64,000 bases of DNA from Engraulis encrasicolus (Eukaryota > Chordata > Actinopteri > Clupeiformes > Engraulidae). The stretch's first letter is position 1; every line of letters starts with the position of its first letter. Shown piece by piece: positions 1-64,000 of this stretch. The position numbers and the translations under genes are program-made. The notes under the pieces were generated by a model. It ran no database searches. It was not told where the DNA came from and saw only the letters and a program-made list of their open reading frames with translations. The DNA lies in NCBI RefSeq assembly GCF_034702125.1, contig NC_085869.1, forward strand, positions 53,827,714 to 53,891,713. Direction: 5' to 3'.

Positions 1-126
1 GTGGCACGGCTCATATCTGGGGTGCCTTGGCAAAGTCATGGTAAAGTTTGGAAACCCCCGAGTTAGACACCACCAGTACCGCCTCACCAAGGAGGTCTGT
101 CACTATACAGTAGTCAGACTCTAACT

Positions 127-317
127 CTTGATCCTTCGATGTCCGCTCCTCCTATCATTGTGAAGCAGAATCCACCAGGCGTTGGATTGTTCACCCATTA
201 ATAGGGAATGTGAGCTGGGTTTAGACCGTTGTGAGACTGTTTCCTCTTACCCTACTGATGATATGTTGTTGCAATAGTAATCCTGCTCAGTACGAGAGGA
301 ACCGCAGGTTCAGACAT
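127..317 (+). pseudogene. 28S rRNA 3'-region fragment
   Basis: About 190 bases closely match the universally conserved end of large-subunit rRNA: gatccttcgatgt, tgaagcagaatccacc, gttggattgttcaccc, gagctgggtttagaccg and the sarcin-ricin loop agtacgagaggaaccgc. Several universally conserved positions are changed, and the flanks are the local tandem repeat rather than rDNA, so this is a dispersed fragment and not a working gene. It could also be the head of a 28S-derived SINE. Confidence 0.88.
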
Positions 318-360
318 TAGTTAGACTCTACTAGTACCGCTTCATCAAGGAGGTTAGTTA

Positions 361-856
361 TGGTGCATTCCAGTCCCAAATCATCCTAGTAGGAGATCGC
401 ACTTATCCAACCTCCTACTACGAAAAACGCTCTGGAACGCCAGTCAAAGTGGGAGCTCCAACTAGCGAGGTCGGGGTGACTCGCACTACTCCCACCTCAA
501 CAAATCGAAGTCGGACAATAATGGCGGCCCCCATGTAGCCGTTATTTAAAATGTGAAATGTAAATAGTGAAACTCCATTTCTCTTTTGTGCAGCTGTTCC
601 AAACACAGCAATTTTTACTCAGCATAAACTTTGTGTTATTACATGATATTGTGTCAACATAAATGTAACATATGACAGAGTAATAACTATTGTGGCTTTT
701 TTGGCTCGTGTGAAAACACCTCGCTTAAGTCAGCTGAACCGCGGGGGTTGCCATGGATGTAGAACTTCCACTTCAAATGTCAGGAACGGCAGCTGCAATA
801 TCCAGGTAGGATAAGTGCGATCTCCTACTAGGATGACTTGGGACTGGAATGCACCA
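361..856. mobile_element. Harbinger/PIF-like MITE with TTA target duplication
   Basis: A 496-bp element bounded by ~49-bp inverted repeats starting TGGTGCATTCCAGTCCCAA, with one mismatch over the TIR, and flanked by TTA at 358-360 and 857-859. A 3-bp TWA duplication is typical of PIF/Harbinger. There is no transposase reading frame. It sits inside the tandem repeat, whose unit resumes directly after it. Confidence 0.8.
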
Positions 857-1056
857 TTAGACTCTACCAGTACCGCTTCATCAAGGAGGTCAGTTACTAT
901 AGTGAGACTCTAGTAGTACCACTTTATCCAGAAGGTTAGTTAGGCCAACGAGTAGACTACTCTCTGCCAGTAGTGCTTCGTCAGGAAGGTTAGTTCGGTT
1001 CTACCAGTTATCGCTTCATCAAGGAGGTTAGGTACAATAGTTAGACTCTATGGTAC

Positions 1057-1236
1057 CAGGGTTGCCAGATGAGACTGCTGATTTCCAACCCAAAAAAATG
1101 CCCAAAACCCGCCTTGAAGCACGCCCAATTTGAACTAAATTCTATTGATTTCTATGGCCATAAACATGCAGAAAACCCAGCAGAAAGGCCATTTTTACCC
1201 GACGACCATCGTAAGCAGCCCAATTGGGCAACACTG
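1057..1236. mobile_element. Short hAT-like MITE
   Basis: A 180-bp segment beginning CAGGGTTGCCAG and ending in the complement of CAGTGTTGCCC, inserted in the tandem array. These termini resemble hAT TIRs, but the flanking 8 bases match only partly, so the superfamily is tentative. Confidence 0.5.
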
Positions 1237-1330
1237 ACCAGTACATGAGGAGGACAACCTCTACTAGTACTGCTTCATCAGGGTCAGTTATGGCTTCATC
1301 AAGTAGTTTAGTAGGGTTCTATCATTAGTG

Positions 1331-2994
1331 TGTCCGTCCGTAATTATTTGTATTCATTATTAGAGGTGAGATCAGCAAGTTTGTTCGTCCCCTCTACAAA
1401 GTACTGACTCACCTAAGAGTTTAGTGAGGCCACCGAGTTCGACCGCCCACCTGCATTCTCTGAGTAAGGTCATTAATTAGCCCCAGAGCAAGCTGCACAG
1501 CCGGCCTTTTCTAAATTCGGTCACCCAACTCTCACAAAAGGTATTACTGTGGAGGCTCTATTACAGGGCTCTCTGCAATGGTTTAGCCGATCGCTTCTTT
1601 TCTGTGGAAATCTCCTATTACAGAGCTTTGTGGTTGTGCTTTCTGTATTGCACTTTATTATATGTGAAGAGCTCCTATCGCTGGGCTTTATAAATGGCAT
1701 TTAAGCTTAATGTATTTCAATCTGCAAGGAAGTACACTGTATTGCAATGGGTGATGTGCTTTTTGAAAACTGTATAAATGTCAAGAGGTGAGAGTAGCTG
1801 AGTCCCTCTCCGCTGGTGCTTTTCAAAATGCATTCATTTAAGTTCAGCCAGGCGCTACAGTACGACTGGACTGGACGCGAGTCTGCGGCCGCCGCCACCC
1901 CCAGCACCTGTTGCTAAGAGTGAAGCTGAGGCCCCCGTGGCGTGTCGGGTTATTTGTGTCCGTCGCAGTGCTCTTAGTCACTCTCGCAGCCTCCTGTCAA
2001 GCCTATTGAGCCGTCAAATGGATTTCTCAAAATGGATCTTTCCCCTCCTCTTTTCTGCGAAAACTCAGCTCTGGTGCTTCCTATGGAACTGACTGTGTTC
2101 GCTCATGCATTATCACAAAAAGAACTTTAAACTCAGCCAGTGTCTACTGCGCTGCGCAGTGAAGTGTGTCTGACTCTTATTGTATTAGAACGCAAAATTC
2201 ATAAAATAAATATGGAGCGGTAATGTGCAATTTGATAGAATATAGAATGTAATAATACATTTTACAATCTTACTCTGCATTCTTGTAAGAAGGATTGAGG
2301 TTCAAGATCCATTGTATACTTATAACAAAATGATTATGGTTCAGATTCTGTGCCTATGACTTAGATTCTGTGTAATTGTTGTGCCCAATTTTCATTCTAG
2401 GTGGAAATGTTGCACAACAAGTCTCAGGACAAGTCTCCTGTCTGTTATGGGGAGATAGCTCTTGTTATTTGCATCCTTGAGCCATTTTAACAATTATAAC
2501 AACTACATATTTAACTGTACACAACTGTATAATGGCCTCGCTCAACATTGGTGTTCATGCCCCATTTGTACACATTTTGTTTTATGGATTCTGTTACATT
2601 GTTAATACCAGTACAAGACTGCTACAGACTCTGGTACCCCGCCAGTTACTATTGTCTTGATTGCATGGACCATCAATCAGCATGTAGTGCATATTTGTGT
2701 AATGGGCTCAACAGTAGATACAGTAGAAATACCAGTGTTATTATAACTCTTAAAGAGTTGAAATGAGCTCTATTTCAGATAACATTTGAGCCAACTCAAA
2801 ATAATGTTACTCTTTGGTCAGTGTACATTTTCAACATTAGTTCTGCTCAATATTTCGTAAAGCATTATTACCAGTGTGGTGTTGGGTATTAAATTGCTGG
2901 TGTGAGTTTATCAATGTGCTTGTGTCAGTTATTCATGTGCTGGTGTTGGTTGGGCTGGTACTCAGCAGCAGCATGTTCTCCTTGGCGTCCTCAG
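1331..2994. other. Intronic sequence, nothing recognised
   Basis: AT-rich single-copy-looking sequence upstream of the first visible exon. No family motif, RNA gene or clear TIR element was seen. Short open frames here have no dynein similarity. Confidence 0.6.
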
Positions 2995-58087
<55,093 letters not shown>

Positions 58088-58095
58088 GTACGGGA

Positions 58096-58252
<157 letters not shown>

Positions 58253-58562
58253 GCGTTAAGGGGAGTGGGTGTGTTGGTTGGTGTTGTGTGTGGGTTGGGA
58301 GAATGTGTGTGTGCATGTGTTGGTTAGTGTGTGCATTGTGTGTGTGGGTGGGGGGTGTTTGTGTGTGTGCCAGTGTGTTTCCGTCTGTATATGTGTGCCT
58401 GTTTGTCTCTGTCTGTGTATGTATGTGCTCTTTGGGTGTGCGCTTGTGCCATATGTTTGTGTGTACTTGTTTCTGTGTGTGTGTGTGTATCGTTTGTGTC
58501 CGTGTGCGTAAGTGTGTGTGTGTGAGTGCTTAACCATGCATACATACAAAACTTGGCCACAT

Positions 58563-58770
58563 GGACATTTGTTTCCTACACCGAATTCGAGACGATTCGT
58601 CTAATGAATTGCTGAGAGGGGACCATTCGAACAAAACGTTGGACCATTCGTAGAAGGCATGGGGCGTTTCGTGCAGTACCTGCGGATCTTTCGTAGAAGA
58701 CCTAAGGACGTTACGTTCAACCCATGCAGACCTTTCGTGTAACTGGGCAGACGTTTAGTGTAGTCTGCCT
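58563..58770. repeat. Decayed ~22-bp minisatellite with TTCGT core
   Basis: Successive units such as gaccattcgaacaaaacgttg, gaccattcgtagaaggcatg, ggatctttcgtagaagacc, gacgttacgttcaaccc, gacctttcgtgtaactgggc and gacgtttagtgtag keep about 21-23 bp spacing. Confidence 0.7.
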
Positions 58771-58965
58771 ATTTTATTAGCCTATTATTTTTTATATTTT
58801 ATCAAACTTGTGTGCCTACCACCACAATGCAATGAAAACAAAAATCGAACCATGTAGAAAGTGTGTGCGTGCGTCTCTATTTTTTTTATTATTTTTTTTT
58901 ATTTTAGTTCAGGCTGCTTTTTTATCATTAGGCCTATTTTATAGCATATTTTATAAATATACTAT

Positions 58966-59640
58966 ATCGTAACGGACTGCCTCTGCCTCCTCCGGAGTGA
59001 GATAGCAGCGTTACCCCCTGTGCACTACATGTGCAGCCTATAAAATGGGGTTAATTTCAAATGGCGGGTGAGACTGTCGGGAAGCAAGCCGAGAGAGCAA
59101 GAGAGAGGGAACCATGAAGTGTGCCGAGAAGATCACCATTCGCAAGAATCGCTAAAGCCAGACATTGATGTGAGCTGTTCCAAATTGAGACCAAGCGCAC
59201 AAGTCTGCAAACAAGGATTTTGCAAAAATGCACTACTAAAAATAAGAAAAGATATTCGTTGTGATGATCTGAGTTATTTCTAATGTGTTGATCACTGATT
59301 TGTATTCATTTTGGAAAGGTAACGGCAATCTTATTGCTGCCTTACTGGCGCCCATCTCATAACTTAAAACTACAGTCGGTTGCACCGCTACAATATCAAC
59401 GAAATGTTTTAAAATGTAGGCCTACAACAGTAATGTAAAGGTAAGAGATAATTTATTGTCCACACGTGACTATAAGAAAATATTTTCCTATGGGCGAATA
59501 ACACCCCCGATGCCGAAGGCGGAGTGCTGTTATTCCGCTTGGAAGGAAATATATTTTCCGTAGTCACGTGTGGACAATACATTATCCCGCTTATCCCGCC
59601 TTTACCAACATTAGAAAGCATACAAAGTTAACCAGTAGTT
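58966..59640. repeat. Dispersed repeat B, copy 2, carrying a foldback insert
   Basis: Matches 50091-50600 up to cagtaatgtaaa, then is interrupted by a foldback element and resumes at aacattagaaagc. Confidence 0.85.
59440..59606. mobile_element. Foldback element, short relative
   Basis: 167 bp starting GGTAAGAGATAATTTATTG and ending TTTACC. Stem attgtccacacgtgacta pairs with tagtcacgtgtggacaat; inner stem aataaca/tgttatt; loop cccccgatgccgaaggcgga. The tail has cccgcttatcccgcc, like the cccgcttat after the larger hairpins. Absent from repeat B copy 1. Confidence 0.88.
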
Positions 59641-62600
59641 TATAGTAACAGGTTTATTGCCATTTTATAGCGTGCACAAAGAAAGATAGTTCGTGGAACG
59701 CTCATAATTTAAAAAGAAAGAAAGGAGTCGCACACTGGAGCTGAATGCAGAATCAAAAACTACTGTAACTGTAAACAAAGCCGAAAAAAGTAAATAAAAC
59801 CGACAGACAGGGGACAAACATTTCGGGTCTAGCCCATCATCTTCCTTTTCTTCCTTTTCATTATACTGCTCTTGGAATTACGCACTGAGCGATACGCTTA
59901 GGATATGACATTGGCCGGACGCCACCCCACCATTACGCTCATAACAAGTAACAGAGTTTGGCTACTTTCTAACGTGTTACAGCCACATTGCGCTTCAAAC
60001 TGTTTGCAGGCTGCCTCGTTCACTGCGCGATATCTACTAAACTCGGGTTCATAACAGGGTCATTTCTATCTGATCGGCGACAGTATTCCAGATAAAAGTA
60101 TAGACAACCCAAGCACTGATGTGCGCCCTGACCATCATCATTAGCCTATCATCCTGCTACAGTCTGAACACTGTGCGCCGAATGGTTGGCTGGAGGAGGC
60201 AACGCTAGCCTAAAGAGCAGGCTACTTCACCCTTAAGGAAACTATCAACGGACTCCTCACTTGTTAAAACAATACTAGTGTTAATGAAAGATGTCACGAC
60301 AGCGGCCGGCGGACAGTGACAGTTTGCTTTCTTGAAATAACAACACTTGGACAATAGTGTAGACTTGTGCGCTAAGCGCTGGGGTGGGGCAGGGGCTGCT
60401 GAACTGTCTACAAGCTGTCGTGCCGGGACGTAGGCAGTAGGTATCCATTGCGTGCGGCCGGCCGCTTTGGGAACTGTAGGTAAGTTGCATTTGGGTAGGC
60501 TATTGCGCGTGTTATAGTTGAATTAAGTAATCGACGAGCCAACGTCCGGCAGCAGTGACTGAGTGTGTAACTTAACTTAACTTTTGTAGGCTACTATCGT
60601 CCGAGTGTCTCCAGATTGTGATTCATTTATTCAAAGACGATAGCAGTTTACAGACGCTGCTGGCTGCATGGATATTGTGGGTTTTTTCCCTCCTAATTGT
60701 ATTTTATGAAATTGTAAAAATAAAACTACCATAACCTTTACTCCTGTTGTCTGTCGTTCCTGAATCGTGGTCTATTTCACCTCTTACAATAGTGTCCAGT
60801 CCAGTGAATGATCCTGCATCCATGGCTAATTGGATAAAGCATACTAAGTGGACATGAAAGAAATGCGAAATTAAAACAACAGCGTGTCAATGCAAGCACT
60901 TTATTTATTTTTCCGGGGGCATGATTTTGTTGACAAGTACTTTTTTAACGACTTTAATGAAGATGTCGTGTAGACTGTTTGACGGCCCCTTCCATAGGAC
61001 AGCATCCATCCATCTCTTCCTCATCTTTACGCGCAACGGTAATAATAACCATTACTTCTCTTGTAGACGTTGCGCGTAATATTTTATTCATTATGGACTT
61101 ATTTCAAGCAGCATTCAACTGTCCACTCTGCGTGGCTTTGTTGAAAGGGTTGCCTTTGGGTGGATGACTTCCCCTGAACACGGCAGGTCATTTGCATGAC
61201 AAGACTTCATGCCCATTAGCGAATACTTTAACCCTTCAGGGGTGCCCTGGAAACGGCTGATAAATAAATTATGTAGAATGATATAATAGATATTTGACTA
61301 AATTGATAAGTTAATGCTGGTCAGTGGAATATTTCATCTGCTATCTACGCACAATAGCCTAAAGTAAATATAGGTAGCCCGTCAGCTGCAACTTCGAACC
61401 TAGGTCGTGTGACGTCTCCAAATGTGTTACTTTTCTAAGCTTGTGTGTTATCGGATGCGATGCCATGTTACGGCTTGTTGGTTTGGGGTGCCTTAATTTT
61501 TCATTAATTGAAAGGGTGTCTTGCCTAAAAAAAAGGTTGAGAAACACTGCAGGAAACAGTCTCTGCAACATGGACAATGACAAAAGGGATGAATTGCTTG
61601 AGGAAATCAAAAGGGACAGAGCGAAGTTATGACAACAAATTGACGTGCACCATTATGCAAGGCTACATGTAGTTATGATGGGTTAACCACTCAGTTACCG
61701 TTGCATTAATAATATGTATGATAAAGATGACTTCAGCGCAGGATATCAGAAATAAACAAGACAGCGCAGATGGCTTTTAATTTTTAATATGGCCACATTA
61801 TGCGTCAATACACCAATGCGTATTAGGCTATTTATCATGAAACCTCAAATCGGAAGTAGCCTTGTACCCAGCACTTTTCAAACCTTACTCGGGTTTATGG
61901 TAATTGTCCGGGCCAGCACTTTTGAAATCAAACGGACGCCTTGCCTGCATGACATGTCATTTGCATGATAAGAGCACGGACGATCATGGACATGCGATGG
62001 TAGCCTACACACATAGCCACACACGCACACAACACGGTTCAGTTCAACGTTTATTGTCCAGCAAGCGAGCAGCGCAGTACCAACTGATTTGCTCTGGAAT
62101 CTCGAAATGAAAACCGACTTTTCTTGGGAAAAGTTTTGCAAGAACATTGAACTAATTTAGTAGGCCTATCATTGTGCCAAGCGTGTCGCAATATTGTACT
62201 GTGGATGTGTGTTGGGGAGGGCATTAACATTAGGCCTATGACAAAACATTATCGGGTAGGATTGAGGATAAATCTTACACGTTTCCTTATTAATGGAAAA
62301 TTAATTCCATGCTAATTCCAAGTATTCAAGAACCTAAACAATATGCAATTGCTCCACAGTTCAAGGGTTAGGCTATGGATATTGACACCTTTCCTCCGCG
62401 ATCGCGGATAGCCCCCACCTTTGCGCTTCTCATCTGGCTGTCACGATATGGAACGGGAAGAGACAGTTCAAGACAAGCGGCATGACTGCAATTGTCAATA
62501 CAGTAGCCTAAAAAACTGTTAACTGTTCAGCGGTGTGTAGTCAAATTATCACAGCGGTGGTAGATGCTTTTATGAAGACCTGGAGGGCAAAAACCAACAG

Positions 62601-63554
62601 ACACAATTGCTGAGTGTGTATGCAGTATTTGTAACGAATGATTCTCCTGCCAGGATAGCGTTGGACTACAGAATAACCCATTTACATGTTGAATGTTGAG
62701 AGGATGCATTTTGAAAAGTCGAAGACCTATTCACGAGGATATAATAGCTACCTTTCCTTGTCAATGTTCCATGCACTACAAAATATTCCAGAACCTCATC
62801 TGTGATAGGCTAAACACAATTTATCCAACAAGCTTGTGGATAATATCGCCACCTTTCCCCTCTCCTGCGGTAGCCAGTTGCCTTCTCAGAAGAAGCAATC
62901 TGAATCGGAAAGAGAGAGCACTGTTCAAGACCCGCGGCAAGACTGCAATTGTCATCTGGTTCGTGGTGTCAACCTTCAGCCAAAACGACGACAGACCCTT
63001 TTTTTTAATAAGATAGACCTACCTTATTCGCAGCAGCCAAAATCAGTCAGACAATAAGTGCTTAACGAGTGTGCAGGGTAGCGAATGCTCTTCTATCAGG
63101 GTAAAGTTTGCAATTGGAGAGGGGTGATTGAAGGGCTAAATTAAGTCCGAAATCAAAATGATAAAAAAATACGGTCGATTTATTTACAATACCCTACATG
63201 ACAGAAAGAAAACGTGTAGGGGGTCAACTGAAAATACCCATAAACTGAGGACTATAGGCAACGTCAAAGTAAAATACAAACACGACATCAAACAAAGCTT
63301 TTTTTTAATGCGGTACACTTCAAACTTCACAAAACCCACTGGTTAACAGCAGGTTTTACGCACACATTTCGAAGCGGTTAATCACAGATGCTGCTCTCTT
63401 CCTTGCTCTCCCTTGCACCCCAACGTACACTGGGTTTAATACACCCTGCAATACTGGCAAACTATTATTCAATTACCATTGCATTTGTTCATGCAAAGAC
63501 CTTTACGCGGCGGAGAGAGAACGCGCTCCTGTGCNGTGTTAACGTAGGGATTTA

Positions 63555-63560
<6 letters not shown>
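59641..63560. other. Downstream intron or flank, no gene recognised
   Basis: 3.9 kb without an exon-like GC-rich segment carrying dynein motifs. Contains a hAT-end fragment (aaggttgagaaacactgcag at 61533) and a related pair of segments at about 62380-62510 and 62850-62965 (acctttcc, gttcaagac, gactgcaattgtca). One ambiguous base at 63535. Confidence 0.6.

Positions 63561-63648
<88 letters not shown>
63561..63648. repeat. (CT)n
   Basis: About 88 bp of CT with one CTGT. Confidence 0.97.
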
Positions 63649-63651
<3 letters not shown>

Positions 63652-63863
63652 GTAGCCATGGGCTTAACACAGGTGCATGGGTTCTGTAATGTTTTCAACA
63701 CTGTTAGGACCTATATTGTTTTCTGGCTCATGCGCGAACTATTTGTTGTCATTCAGAATCAGAAACATCAAAGTGTCGGGAGACAGCTTTCTCTTGTTGC
63801 TGGTGCTTCGCATCTAAAAAGTTAACGGAAAGTCAGAAAACTCGCTGCATGACAATGTGCTCA

Positions 63864-64000
63864 ATGGTCAATAGCCTACTTCTAGATGCACTATAGTCTA
63901 CAGCCTAGACGCGCGCTGCTCTGATTCAAAGCGAGCACAAGGGTCAATAGCCTACTTCTTGACACATTAAACCGCCCTGCTTTGATTCAAAGCGAGCAGG
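63864..64000. repeat. ~68-bp tandem repeat at window end
   Basis: ggtcaatagcctacttct and ctgattcaaagcgagcac recur as ggtcaatagcctacttct and ttgattcaaagcgagcag; the array may continue past 64000. Confidence 0.85.

Larger units (their letters stand above)
1..1330. repeat. Degenerate ~40-bp tandem repeat (minisatellite), interrupted
   Basis: Units resembling gactctactagtaccgctt followed by catcaaggaggttagtta recur with much divergence at about 60-115, 316-360, 857-900, 901-950, 951-1035, 1036-1056 and 1250-1325. The array is split by a 28S rRNA fragment and by two small TIR elements. It has no coding potential. Confidence 0.75.

Noticed and set aside
127..317. Functional 28S rRNA gene
   Set aside because: Only ~190 bp, flanked by unrelated tandem repeats, with changes at universally conserved positions.
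61027..61076. Inverted pair ttacgcgcaacg / cgttgcgcgtaa
   Set aside because: 12-bp arms with a 26-bp loop and no repeat copy or neighbouring gene; could be chance.

Overview
The window is vertebrate nuclear DNA, almost certainly from a teleost fish. The evidence is a large intron-rich gene with GC-rich exons in AT-rich introns, very dense and long CA/TG, CT/GA and pentanucleotide microsatellites, tRNA-derived SINEs, an L2-like LINE, and many small hAT, Tc1/mariner and Harbinger-type non-autonomous DNA elements of the kind found in fish genomes.

One protein-coding gene runs left to right through nearly all of it. I resolve 26 consecutive exons between 2995 and 58087. All splice junctions are GT-AG and phase-consistent, and the exons join into 4752 coding bases (1584 codons) without a stop. 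The product is the motor half of an inner-arm axonemal dynein heavy chain. It runs from the AAA3 Walker A loop through AAA4, the antiparallel coiled-coil stalk with its microtubule-binding tip, AAA5 and most of AAA6. Residue-level resemblance is best to DNAH7 of the DNAH3/DNAH7/DNAH12 single-headed inner-arm group. An EF-hand-like loop between AAA3 and AAA4 agrees with that. Both ends of the gene are missing: the stem, linker, AAA1 and AAA2 lie left of the window, and the last part of AAA6 plus the C-terminal domain lie beyond 64000, because the final 5.9 kb holds no recognisable exon.

Layout: 1-1330 is a degenerate ~40-bp tandem repeat carrying a 28S rRNA fragment and two small DNA transposons. 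2995-32037 holds exons 1-18, spaced by microsatellites, SINEs and MITEs. 32038-46246 holds exons 19-21 in large introns with nested elements and an L2-like LINE. 46247-58087 holds exons 22-26 with a large intronic inverted-repeat element and foldback repeats. 58088-64000 is intron (or beyond) with repeats only.

The most unusual signal is recurrent: at no fewer than eight exons, the exon edge and its adjoining splice site reappear as one to five decayed tandem copies in the neighbouring intron. Other points worth a second look are a LINE sitting between two copies of an exon-intron junction, a family of long foldback hairpins with a related apical loop (one with a clear empty-site comparison), microsatellites parked within a few tens of bases of nine 5' splice sites, and hundreds of bases of almost pure pyrimidine immediately before several 3' splice sites.
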